64,000 nucleotides of DNA from Notoacmeibacter sp. MSK16QG-6 (GTDB lineage Bacteria > Pseudomonadota > Alphaproteobacteria > Rhizobiales > Rhizobiaceae): NCBI RefSeq assembly GCF_024158145.1, contig NZ_JAMYXM010000001.1, positions 558,001 to 622,000 of the forward strand, given 5' to 3'. The translations under genes and the position numbers were made by a program. Under the pieces are notes generated by a model. The model worked only from the letters and a program-made list of their open reading frames with translations. It was not told where the DNA came from and made no database searches. Numbering within the stretch: the stretch's first letter is position 1; every line of letters starts with the position of its first letter. Positions 27,274 to 35,172 of the stretch are shown here, piece by piece.

Positions 27274-27290
27274 TGGACAAATGTTCAATT
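27274..27290 (-). promoter_or_regulatory. Partial copy of the shared operator, upstream of the thiolase
   Basis: On the minus strand the stretch reads TTGAACATTTGTCCA. It matches 12 of 13 bases of the right half (GAACATATGTCCA) of the element upstream of dctP. It lies in the 102-base gap between the TRAP permease stop (27335) and the thiolase start (27232), where an internal promoter could drive the acyl-CoA genes. Functional binding is inferred. Confidence 0.4.
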
Positions 27291-27334
27291 TTGATTTGGA
27301 CATGGTTTTTCCCTGTTGGCGTCGGTTGTTACGG

Positions 27335-28639
27335 CTAGAGAAGGTTCGGTAGCCAGACCACGAGCTGTGGTGCGAAAGTAAAGAGCACCATGGCGATGAC
27401 GAAGATCGCCACGACCGGAAGACTGGCACTGAAGACATTTTTTGTCGTGATATTGGGCGCCGACCCGGCCAAGGTGAAAAGCGTATAACCGAATGGCGGC
27501 GTGACACCCCCAACGGTAAGGTTGATAAGGAAGATCGCCCAGAACCAGATGGGGTCAAAGCCAAGCGCGGACACAAGCGGCTCGTAGAGAGGCACGGCCA
27601 TAAGTAGAAACGCGACCTGATCGATGAACATGCAGAGGACGAGCGGAAGCAACATCATCAGGGCGAACATCGCAATTGGCGCCAGGCCCAGTTCCGTCGC
27701 CCAGGAGACGAGAGAGCGTGACGCGCCCGTGAAAGCAACGAGCTGACTGAAAAGCGTCGACGAAGCCACGATTATCATGATCATGACACTGAGACGCGTC
27801 GCGGACGTCAGGGCGTCCCTGAGCATCGACAGGGAAACCTTGCGATAGATCGCCGCCACGCCGATCGCTCCAAAAACGCCTGTGGCAGCGGATTCGCCGG
27901 GCGTCGCGATGCCCAACATGATCAGCCCCATCACCATGAAGATGATCAGCATGAAGGGCACCATCTTTAGGCCGGCCATCCAGGCACTGCCCCGATTTTC
28001 AGAAACCGCATCGACATTGGGCGGCGCGAGTTCCGGATGCCTTATCACCGAGAAGGCGACATAGCCGGCGGTCATCAGTGAAATGATAATGCCGGGCACA
28101 ATGCCTGCGACCAGCAGGCCGGCAATGGAGACATCGGCCAACGATCCGACGATAATGGCCAGAAGAGAGGGTGGAATGATGGGGGCGAGCGAAGCGCCGG
28201 CAAGAACCACCGTCGCGGACAAGCGTGGCGAATAGCCGCGCTGCTCCATATTCGGCAGCGCCGAGCGTCCCAACATGGCGGTGACCGCGATAACCGAGCC
28301 CGACAGAGCCCCGAATATCGTCGCGATCAGAATGACCACCGCATAGAGTCGTCCCCGGATCTGACCGACCAGCCTGTCGACGGAGTCGAAAAGCACATCG
28401 ACACTTCCCGAGCGGAAGAGGATTTCTCCCATCAGAATAAACAGCGGGATGGTCGCATAGCTCTCGGTCATCAGGCTTTCCGACAAGCTATTTGCGAACA
28501 AGCCGAAACCGCGAGGGCCGATAAGAATAACCGTGGAGGCCAGATTGACGATCAGGAACGCTATGAAAACGTTCAGACCGGTCATCATCAGGCCGAGCAG
28601 CGAGCCGACAAATATCAAAAGGACCGTGACCCATTCCAT
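27335..28639 (-). CDS. TRAP transporter large permease (DctM-type)
   Basis: A 434-residue membrane protein with about twelve hydrophobic segments. DctM-type stretches are visible: PLFILMGEILFRSG (about residue 60), LGRSALPNMEQRGYSPRLSATVVLAGASLAPIIPPS (the core SLAPIIPPS) and a C-terminal NLTVGGVTPPFGYTLF. It catalyses Na+-driven uptake of a carboxylate delivered by the periplasmic DctP-type protein. Second genes upstream encode the matching small permease and binding protein. Confidence 0.92.
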   Translation of the reverse strand: MEWVTVLLIFVGSLLGLMMTGLNVFIAFLIVNLASTVILIGPRGFGLFANSLSESLMTESYATIPLFILMGEILFRSGSVDVLFDSVDRLVGQIRGRLYAVVILIATIFGALSGSVIAVTAMLGRSALPNMEQRGYSPRLSATVVLAGASLAPIIPPSLLAIIVGSLADVSIAGLLVAGIVPGIIISLMTAGYVAFSVIRHPELAPPNVDAVSENRGSAWMAGLKMVPFMLIIFMVMGLIMLGIATPGESAATGVFGAIGVAAIYRKVSLSMLRDALTSATRLSVMIMIIVASSTLFSQLVAFTGASRSLVSWATELGLAPIAMFALMMLLPLVLCMFIDQVAFLLMAVPLYEPLVSALGFDPIWFWAIFLINLTVGGVTPPFGYTLFTLAGSAPNITTKNVFSASLPVVAIFVIAMVLFTFAPQLVVWLPNLL

Positions 28640-28645
28640 CGCGGT

Positions 28646-29152
28646 TCACTCGTCTTCTGTCGTGGACTGAAAAGTCAGGACGATGAACGCCAGTCCGGTC
28701 AGCGCGAAACCGGTCAGGATTATCCCCGTGATCCAGAAACGCGGGATAGGCCACAAACCCTGCGTCATGATGCCGCTATGGAGCTGCGAGAAGAAGACAG
28801 CCTGTACAACCCAGGAAACGAACAGGCATGTCGCGGCACCGATGGCGAAGAGAATACGCCGATATAGAGACCACCGGACAAGCAATTCGGAAATGAGGTC
28901 AATGGAAACGTGACCATGCCGTACCGTGAGTTCTGGGAGGCCGAGCATGATAACCGCTGCGAGCAGATACCGGACGGCATCCGATACCCAGATCGAGGGT
29001 CGGTTCAGAAAATACCGCATCATGATTTCGTAGACCGTGATGCACGTGATTACAGCCAAAGCGGCACAAGCAAGCACAAAGCATATCTGGACCATCAGGC
29101 CGACCAAACGGCCGGCCTGCGTCGTCACCCTGATGGCTGGGTTAGGTTTCAT
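28646..29152 (-). CDS. TRAP transporter small permease (DctQ-type)
   Basis: A 168-residue protein with four predicted membrane helices, the standard DctQ size. The second segment contains MMRYFLNRPSIWVSDAVRYLLA, similar to the family hallmark (core RYFLNRPSIWV). It forms the membrane complex with the DctM-type protein. Its start overlaps the dctP stop by four bases. Confidence 0.88.
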   Translation of the reverse strand: MKPNPAIRVTTQAGRLVGLMVQICFVLACAALAVITCITVYEIMMRYFLNRPSIWVSDAVRYLLAAVIMLGLPELTVRHGHVSIDLISELLVRWSLYRRILFAIGAATCLFVSWVVQAVFFSQLHSGIMTQGLWPIPRFWITGIILTGFALTGLAFIVLTFQSTTEDE

Positions 29153-30123
29153 TCAGCGAGACCGGCCTCGCGAGCCTGCTCGTGCATCTTCTCGGCCAGA
29201 GGACCTGCCGCTGAAGCCGTCTTCCAGGCACCATCGAAGATCATCTTATTGACCTGCTCGGCGTCTTCCTGAGGCATCTCTGAAATCTGCATGCCGTTCT
29301 CCAGAAGGAATGCTTCTTCTTCGGCTGCAAGTGCATCGAATTTGTCGGACGTTTCAGATTCCAGTGCAACGGCCGCCTTTTCCATGATCTCCTTCTGCTC
29401 ATCGCTTAGCGCGTTCCATTTTTCGAGATTCATGAAGATGAACAGGCTGACCACACCGAACTTCGGCCTGGAAAGATAGCCGGCAACCTCATACCATTTT
29501 TTCTCTTTCAGGCCGGTAAGAGTGGTGCCGGCGCCATCGATCACGCCAGTCTGGAGAGCCGAGTAAATATCCGGCATCGGCAGGACCACCGGTGAGGCGC
29601 CAAGGCCTTCGATAACGGGATTATAGGTCTGCGTACCGCGAATTTTTCGGCCCGTGAGGGAAGGGCTGTCGCCGACCGGATCCTTTAGAATGAAATTGAA
29701 TGCAACCGATCCAACGGGCGCAACCGCAATCGCCTTCAGGCCAAGTCCCTGATAATATTCATCCATCGTGTCGAAAACGCCGGAGCTGCGGCGCAGTTCG
29801 GGGTCTGACTTCGTTCCTTCAATGCCAAGGCCAATAGCCGCCGTGCCGATATGATAGGCCGGATGGGTGAACAGGAGATCGAAGACACCCATCTGGACGG
29901 GCTCGATCTGTTCGAAAGGCGCGACAACTTCAGGACCGTCAAGCTGAATGGTGATCTCACCATTGGACAGTTCCTTGACCTTTTCGATGAAGGGAATGGC
30001 TGCATTGACCGTGTAGGACTGGTTTTCCGGCCAGCCCGAAAGCATCCGGAATTCCTCGGCCTGCGTGATCGATACTGACGTGAGCAAAGCGACCATACCA
30101 GCCGCAAGTGTAGCAAATTTCAT
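29149..30123 (-). CDS. TRAP transporter substrate-binding protein (DctP-type)
   Basis: A 324-residue protein with a secretion signal ending at SITQAEE. The carboxylate-binding arginine segment is seen in LTGRKIRGTQTYNPVIEGLG (about residues 150-169), followed by the DctP-type MPDIYSALQTGVIDGAGTTL. It should bind an organic acid in the periplasm. GGGAGG precedes the ATG. The strong shared operator candidate lies 43-66 bases upstream of the start. Confidence 0.9.
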   Translation of the reverse strand: MKFATLAAGMVALLTSVSITQAEEFRMLSGWPENQSYTVNAAIPFIEKVKELSNGEITIQLDGPEVVAPFEQIEPVQMGVFDLLFTHPAYHIGTAAIGLGIEGTKSDPELRRSSGVFDTMDEYYQGLGLKAIAVAPVGSVAFNFILKDPVGDSPSLTGRKIRGTQTYNPVIEGLGASPVVLPMPDIYSALQTGVIDGAGTTLTGLKEKKWYEVAGYLSRPKFGVVSLFIFMNLEKWNALSDEQKEIMEKAAVALESETSDKFDALAAEEEAFLLENGMQISEMPQEDAEQVNKMIFDGAWKTASAAGPLAEKMHEQAREAGLAE

Positions 30124-30165
30124 CTGTGTCCTCCCGATGAGCTAACTGGCTTCCTCAAACCAAAT

Positions 30166-30189
30166 GTCCGTATAACGAACATATGTCCA
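30166..30189. promoter_or_regulatory. Shared operator element, TRAP copy
   Basis: A 24-base element, read on the minus strand as TGGACA, two bases, then TGTTCGTTATACGGAC. Twenty-two of 24 bases are identical to the element at 31211-31234 in the opposite orientation. Two overlapping palindromes are visible: GGACA-NN-TGTTC and GTTCG-N5-CGGAC. It lies between the hydrolase-like gene (stop at 30269) and dctP (start 30123). It is likely the binding site of an IclR-type regulator; the identity of the regulator is inferred. Confidence 0.6.
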
Positions 30190-30268
30190 TATTTATCATT
30201 GAGTTTGCTGCATCTGTCAACACCTGTCCGATCAGATGAGGTGACTAACTTTCTTACAATATTGAAAT

Positions 30269-31081
30269 TTATGCCTTTTCGGCCTGCTCTGCAGTGGGCA
30301 AACACTGCGCGATGAGGTTTGCGACATCGACCGACGCATGGTCTGCAAGGTGATGGCCGGCATCGAGTTCGGCATACTCGGCACCTGGTGTGATGGCGGC
30401 GAGATCCGCGACGTAAGCCGGTGGACGAAAGACGTCGTCAGTGCCGGAAGCGAAGATGATCCGACCCTGTAGATGGGGCAGTTCAGAACGCATTTCAGTG
30501 TCTGCCAGAGCCCGAAAATAAGCTGCGAATGAAGCCGGCTTATTGGCCAGCCATCGACCCCGAACTTTAGCAAAATGCTCCGGATTCCGTTCTCTATAAC
30601 GGGATGGATAGGTCCGATCGAGCAGTATTGCTTCGGCGGCGCGCATGCCGTCTGCTTCAAGACTGTCCGCGATTTGCCTGACCGGCTTGCGTTTCTCCTC
30701 CGGAGTCCCCGCCGCCGGCCCAAGCGCAATCGTCGTGCGATAGCGTTCGGGTCGGTCCAAAGCCAGGCGTAGAGCGACTGCGCCGCCAACCGCGACGCCA
30801 GCCGAAACGACCGGGCCGTCAATACCGAGAAACGCGATCAACTGTTCGACGTCGGAGGCAAGGTCTCTGAAGTTGAATGGCGCCCTCACCTCCTCCGACA
30901 TTCCCATGCCACGCATTTCGGGGATGACGACGGTACAGCTTTCGGGCAGGTGAGGCAGCACCAAGTCCCAACTTTCAACGGACCCACCCATCTCATGCAG
31001 CAACACGATGCAGGGACCGACCCCTTTTCGATAGCAATATCTGAGACAATGGGCTCCCGTGTCGATCCAATCGGTAATCAC
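30269..31081 (-). CDS. Alpha/beta-hydrolase-fold protein lacking the serine nucleophile
   Basis: A 270-residue protein starting at a GTG with GAGGAGG upstream. The fold is clear: oxyanion segment LLHEMGGSVESWD (about residue 28), acid-residue region FASGTDDVFRP (about 215) and His in LDAGHHLADHA (about 240). Overall it resembles 3-oxoadipate enol-lactonases and related hydrolases. At the nucleophile elbow the usual G-x-S-x-G reads G95-V-A97-V-G99, codon GCG, so the catalytic serine is replaced by alanine. It may be a non-hydrolytic enzyme, a cofactor-free lyase or a binding protein. It lies between the two shared operator elements. Confidence 0.8.
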   Translation of the reverse strand: MITDWIDTGAHCLRYCYRKGVGPCIVLLHEMGGSVESWDLVLPHLPESCTVVIPEMRGMGMSEEVRAPFNFRDLASDVEQLIAFLGIDGPVVSAGVAVGGAVALRLALDRPERYRTTIALGPAAGTPEEKRKPVRQIADSLEADGMRAAEAILLDRTYPSRYRERNPEHFAKVRGRWLANKPASFAAYFRALADTEMRSELPHLQGRIIFASGTDDVFRPPAYVADLAAITPGAEYAELDAGHHLADHASVDVANLIAQCLPTAEQAEKA

Positions 31082-31210
31082 GCCTGATCCTCCTCTACAT
31101 GACTGTCGCGACCTGTATTTTTGCCTGTGGCGACAATTGAAAGACGACGATCATGACCGTCCTTCTTCTCCAATCTTGCGATGTTGACACCTCACCACAT
31201 TGCAAGATAA

Positions 31211-31234
31211 TGGACAAGTGTTCGTTATACGGAC
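31211..31234. promoter_or_regulatory. Shared operator element, pcaIJ copy
   Basis: The stretch reads TGGACA, two bases, then TGTTCGTTATACGGAC on the plus strand. It differs at only two positions from the 30166-30189 element. It is 77 bases upstream of the CoA-transferase start (31311) and 130 bases upstream of the divergent hydrolase-like gene (31081), so it could control both. The 229-base gap holds no other recognisable feature. Confidence 0.6.
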
Positions 31235-31310
31235 TTTTTGATCGTCTGGTGGGAGCGTTGCCGGCATATGGCTGTCGGATGAGCATTCTTTGCCGGACCA
31301 GGGAGGATCA

Positions 31311-31991
31311 ATGATCGATAAATTTTCCTCGTCGATCGTCGAGGCACTCGACGGGCTGACGGATGGAGCGACCTTTCTGCTTGGCGGATTTGGTGCTGTA
31401 GGCCAGGCAAACGAGCTGATCGAGGGCGTACTGGAAACCGGCATTCGGGACTTGACGGTCGTCGCCAACAATGCCGGCTACGGCAAAGTCGGGCTGGCGC
31501 GTCTCCTCAAGGAGGGCCGCGTGCGCAAGCTGATCTGCAGCTATCCAAGGATCGCCGGATCGACTGTGTTTGAAGAGCTATACAGCGCCGGGCGCCTGGA
31601 ACTCGAACTGGTTCCGCAAGGTACACTGGCAGAGCGGATGCGCGCGGCGGGGGCAGGCATTCCCGCCTTCTACACACCGTCCGGCGCAGGAACGCTGCTT
31701 ATGGAAGGCAAGGAGACACGGACCTTCGATGCCCAGGAGCATGTTCTGGAAGAAGCGCTTCACGGCGATGTCGCGCTTGTCGAAGCGTGGCAGGCGGACC
31801 GCTGGGGCAACCTGACCTACAGAGCGGCCGGGCGAAACTTCAATCCAGTGTGCGCGATGGCTGCGAAGCTGACCATTGTTCAGACGCAGCATGTCTGTGA
31901 ACTGGGAGAACTCGACCCGGAAGCGATCGTCACGCCAGGTCTCTTTGTCGACCGCATCGTCCATATCGAATCTGGCGATCCCCAAGGCTAA
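31311..31991 (+). CDS. pcaI: 3-oxoacid CoA-transferase subunit A (PcaI-like)
   Basis: A 226-residue protein starting at ATG 31311 with GGGAGG upstream. It shows the alpha-subunit signature LLGGFGAVGQANELI (about residues 25-39) and the stretches RLELELVPQGTLAERMRAAGAG and WGNLTYR, all close to 3-oxoadipate CoA-transferase subunit A. It forms a complex with the next gene product and moves CoA from succinyl-CoA to a 3-oxoacid. The IpdAB ring hydrolases of steroid catabolism share this fold, but the sequence looks PcaI-like. Confidence 0.88.
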   Translation: MIDKFSSSIVEALDGLTDGATFLLGGFGAVGQANELIEGVLETGIRDLTVVANNAGYGKVGLARLLKEGRVRKLICSYPRIAGSTVFEELYSAGRLELELVPQGTLAERMRAAGAGIPAFYTPSGAGTLLMEGKETRTFDAQEHVLEEALHGDVALVEAWQADRWGNLTYRAAGRNFNPVCAMAAKLTIVQTQHVCELGELDPEAIVTPGLFVDRIVHIESGDPQG

Positions 31992-32010
31992 AATTTCAGA
32001 GAAAGCGATC

Positions 32011-32673
32011 ATGACCGAGATCACCGCGAACTGGAAACCCCGGAGCCGAGCGCAGATTGCCGCGCGCCTCGCCATGGATATTCCCGAAGGATGGACAGTT
32101 AATCTGGGCATCGGTGTGCCGACCCTTGTTGCCGATCATGTGCCGGAAGGCCGGGAGGTCATTTTTCATGCCGAAAACGGTATTTTAGGTGTCGGGCCGG
32201 CTCCAGCAGAGGGTGATGTAAACCGCTGGCTCATCAATGCCGGGAAACAGCATGTGACCCTGCTCAAAGGCGGCAGCTACTTCCATCATGCCGATAGCTT
32301 CGCGATGATACGCGGACGGCATCTCGATCTATGCGTCCTTGGCGCATACGAGGTCTCGGAAAAAGGCGACCTGGCGAACTGGGCGCGTTCCTCCGACGAT
32401 TCCGCACCGGCGGTTGGTGGTGCTATGGATCTGGCCAAAGGCGCGCGCCGTTTATGGGTCGCCATGCAGCACGTCACGCGGGAAGGCGCGCCGCGCATTA
32501 CGAAGTCGTGCAGCTATCCGCTAACCGCCGCGGGCTGCGTCAAGCGCATCTATACCGATCTCGCCGTCATCGAAGTGGAGGCGGACGGTTTGCGAGTGAT
32601 AGAAATGATCGACGGGCTCAGTTTCAATGATTTGCAGGCTCAGACCGGAGCGGAATTGAAGCGACCGGCCTGA
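32011..32673 (+). CDS. pcaJ: 3-oxoacid CoA-transferase subunit B (PcaJ-like)
   Basis: A 220-residue protein starting at ATG 32011. The catalytic glutamate is in the conserved HAENGILGVGPAPA (about residue 53), and the GGSYFHHADSFAMIRGRHLD and GAMDLAKGARR stretches are typical of PcaJ and ScoB. With subunit A it would activate a dicarboxylic 3-oxoacid such as 3-oxoadipate for thiolysis. The thiolases at 24.4-27.2 kb are probable partners. No CoA ligase is present in the window, so this may be the only CoA-activation step here. Confidence 0.9.
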   Translation: MTEITANWKPRSRAQIAARLAMDIPEGWTVNLGIGVPTLVADHVPEGREVIFHAENGILGVGPAPAEGDVNRWLINAGKQHVTLLKGGSYFHHADSFAMIRGRHLDLCVLGAYEVSEKGDLANWARSSDDSAPAVGGAMDLAKGARRLWVAMQHVTREGAPRITKSCSYPLTAAGCVKRIYTDLAVIEVEADGLRVIEMIDGLSFNDLQAQTGAELKRPA

Positions 32674-32702
32674 TTCCGCAAAGATCGACGGGAGTGCAAC
32701 AC

Positions 32703-33200
32703 ATGGGGAGAATTGAGGAGCGGCTGGACGCCATTGAATCGTGGCTTGCCATTGGCGAATTGCGGGCACGCTATTGCCACCTGCTCGACGACCGGAACTG
32801 GGATGCATTCGCAGACCTCTTTACCGAAGACGGCGAGTTCGACGGCCTGGCGCGTGTTCAGGGACGGGCGGAAATTCATCGCTTCTTCAGCACCACGGTC
32901 GAACGCCTCGCCGAAGGTTTCTGGCACTTCTGCACGAATGCATCGATCGATTTGAATGGAGACGAGGCGTCCGGCCGGATCTCGATGCAGTATTTATCGG
33001 TCAAAAACGGAACGAGTTTTGTTTCGGCGGGTCATTACGACGACGAACTGGTTCGCAGTGCTGGACAGTGGCGCTTCAGGCGCCGTCGCATCACGTTTTA
33101 CTATCACGCGCCGCTGAGCGAAGGATTTACCGGACAGCCGACCTTCATTCTGCCGGACGGCACACCGCTCGACGGCCTGCCGCCCCATCGCGCGGCATAA
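32703..33200 (+). CDS. SnoaL/NTF2-like nuclear-transport-factor-fold protein
   Basis: A 165-residue protein. The start chosen is ATG 32703, eight bases after GGGAG; a GTG at 32694 is less likely. The family segment ELRARYCHLLDDRNWDAFADLF (core YCHLLDDRNWDAFADLF) is followed by VQGRAEIHRFF and a C-terminal VRSAGQWRFRRRRITFYYH, typical of SnoaL-like dehydratases and isomerases. The fold includes ketosteroid isomerase, scytalone dehydratase and subunits of ring-modifying enzymes. It is cotranscribed with pcaIJ and an MBL hydrolase. The reaction is unknown. Confidence 0.78.
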   Translation: MGRIEERLDAIESWLAIGELRARYCHLLDDRNWDAFADLFTEDGEFDGLARVQGRAEIHRFFSTTVERLAEGFWHFCTNASIDLNGDEASGRISMQYLSVKNGTSFVSAGHYDDELVRSAGQWRFRRRRITFYYHAPLSEGFTGQPTFILPDGTPLDGLPPHRAA

Positions 33201-33224
33201 TCTCAATATTTGCGGAGACCAACC

Positions 33225-34130
33225 ATGATCCAGACCCGGAAAATCGGAAATGCGCACGTCACGCGCGTCCTGGAATATGCAGCGCCGACGCACGACCCTG
33301 CATTCCTGTTCCCCGATCTATCCCATGAGGAGCTGCGGGCATTGGCGCCCAAGGTCGCCCCTCACCACTATATTCCGGCGATGAACCGACTCATCGTGAC
33401 GATCCAGATCTGGGTTGTCCGGCTCGATGAAAAGGTCATCGTGATCGATACCGGCGTCGGCAATCGCAAGACGCGAAAAGCGCCGCGAATGCACAGCCTG
33501 AATTCGCTCGTTCCCGAATGGCTCAGCGCTGCCGGAGCGAGCTTCGATCAGGTCACGCATGTCGTTCAGACGCACATGCATGCCGATCACACAGGATGGA
33601 ATACGGTTCCCGATGGTGAAGGCGGTTGGAAACCGGCCTTTCCGAATGCTCGCTATCTCATGCCCCGCACTGATTTCGACTACTGGTCCAAGAAGGTCGA
33701 GGAAGGCCCCGACATGACCATGGACGAGAGCTGGACCGATAGCGTCATGCCGGTTGTCGAAGCCGGCCTGGTCGATTTCGTCGATGACGATGCCGGCGAA
33801 ATACTACCGGGCATAACGGCAGAACCCGTGCCCGGCCACTCGCCCGGCATGATGAGCTACCGGCTCAGTTCCGATGGCGAGGAGGGCCTGTTTTGCGGAG
33901 ACGTCTTTCACTCGCCCCTTCAGATTCTGAAGCCCGACCTCAACACGGCGTATTGCTCCCTCCCCGATCTTGCACGCCAGACACGGGCTCGTGTGCTGGC
34001 TGAATGCGTTGATCGCGGCACGTTACTCATGCCGATGCATTTCGGCGGTCCGCATTGCGGCCATGTGCGGCAGGACGCGGATGGGTACTATTTCGAAGGC
34101 GCAAGCTGGCCCGAGCTTCGACTGCCATGA
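33225..34130 (+). CDS. MBL-fold metallohydrolase
   Basis: A 301-residue metallo-beta-lactamase-fold enzyme starting at ATG 33225 with GGAGA upstream. The dinuclear metal motif is THMHADHTGW (HxHxDH, about residue 113). Further ligands are His in VPGHSPGMMSY, Asp in FCGDVFHS and His in LMPMHFGGPH. The layout resembles the lactonase/AidA-like branch, which opens lactones or esters. As last gene of the pcaIJ operon it might hydrolyse a ring lactone before CoA transfer; this is inference. It is convergent with hypE, 19 bases away. Confidence 0.85.
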   Translation: MIQTRKIGNAHVTRVLEYAAPTHDPAFLFPDLSHEELRALAPKVAPHHYIPAMNRLIVTIQIWVVRLDEKVIVIDTGVGNRKTRKAPRMHSLNSLVPEWLSAAGASFDQVTHVVQTHMHADHTGWNTVPDGEGGWKPAFPNARYLMPRTDFDYWSKKVEEGPDMTMDESWTDSVMPVVEAGLVDFVDDDAGEILPGITAEPVPGHSPGMMSYRLSSDGEEGLFCGDVFHSPLQILKPDLNTAYCSLPDLARQTRARVLAECVDRGTLLMPMHFGGPHCGHVRQDADGYYFEGASWPELRLP

Positions 34131-34149
34131 CCGCGCCAATGACGTGCTC

Positions 34150-35172
34150 TCAACAGATGCGCGGCAACTGATCGCCGACCAGCATGTCGACGATCCTGGC
34201 TCCACCGAAGAGGGTGCGCATGGTCACGCGACCCGCCTGACCTTCCTTCGCCCGGCCGATAATCACCGCTCCCCTGCCGGCGTCGTCGGCTCGCATGGCG
34301 GCAAGGGCCGTCTCTGCTTCATCCTCCGGCACGAAAAGCACAAGCGTGCCTTCATTGGCGAGATAGAGCGGATCGAGGCCCAGAATTTCGCAGACGCCCT
34401 TCACCTCCGTGCGAAGCGGTAAGGATTCTTCGTCGATCTCTATGGAGAGGCCGGCATCGATCGCCATCTCGTTCAGGCAGGACGCCACGCCACCCCGGGT
34501 CGCGTCACGGGCGGCGCGAAGGTTTGGAGCGGCTGCCATAACGGCTGACATGAGGTGCCCCAGCCCCTGGCAGTCCGACTGAATTTCGGCCGAAAGCGCC
34601 ATATCTCCGCGTGCTGCCAGAATCGCGGCGCCATGATCGCCGAGCACGCCGTTGACGATCGCGACATCCCCCGGCCTGATCCTCGCTGCGCTCAAATCGC
34701 ATCCCGGTGCGATGACGCCGACACCGGCGGTGGTGATGAAGAGCTGATCGGCCACGCCACGTCCCACCACCTTAGTGTCGCCTGTCACGATGCGCACACC
34801 GGCACGATCCGCTTCGGTCTTCATCGACGCTACGATCCGTCTCAGCAGATCGATGCTCGTGCCCTCTTCGATGATGAATGCTGCCGATAGCCACAGCGGC
34901 GTCGCGCCGCCGACCGCGAGATCGTTCACGGTGCCGCAAACGGCGATCTTACCGATATCCCCGCCGGCGAACTCGACCGGGTCGACAACGAAGCTGTCGG
35001 TGGTGAAGGCCAGTCGCGCTCCCGGCTCCTTGAGTGCTTCGGACGTCAGTCTTGCCTGGTCTTCCATCGCTTCAGGACAAAAAACACTGGTGAACACGCT
35101 TTCGATCAGATCGCGCATCGCCTTTCCGCCGCCGCCATGGGCGAGCGTCACCGTGTCGACGGCCTGCTTCAT
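34150..35172 (-). CDS. hypE: Hydrogenase maturation protein HypE
   Basis: A 340-residue protein starting at ATG 35172, overlapping the hypD stop by four bases. The N-terminus TLAHGGGGKAM and the C-terminal PRIC tail are diagnostic: the last cysteine is carbamoylated by HypF and dehydrated to a thiocyanate that supplies the CN ligands of the [NiFe] centre. The middle contains the PurM-type ATP site (GDTKVVGRG, GDHGAAIL). It is the last gene of the hydrogenase gene series. Confidence 0.95.
   Translation of the reverse strand: MKQAVDTVTLAHGGGGKAMRDLIESVFTSVFCPEAMEDQARLTSEALKEPGARLAFTTDSFVVDPVEFAGGDIGKIAVCGTVNDLAVGGATPLWLSAAFIIEEGTSIDLLRRIVASMKTEADRAGVRIVTGDTKVVGRGVADQLFITTAGVGVIAPGCDLSAARIRPGDVAIVNGVLGDHGAAILAARGDMALSAEIQSDCQGLGHLMSAVMAAAPNLRAARDATRGGVASCLNEMAIDAGLSIEIDEESLPLRTEVKGVCEILGLDPLYLANEGTLVLFVPEDEAETALAAMRADDAGRGAVIIGRAKEGQAGRVTMRTLFGGARIVDMLVGDQLPRIC

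Noticed and set aside
31311-32673. IpdAB-type steroid ring hydrolase instead of PcaIJ
   Set aside because: The fold is shared and the KstD-like genes make it tempting, but the catalytic glutamate block (HAENGILG) and the subunit A stretches look like 3-oxoacid CoA-transferase. A tree would settle it.
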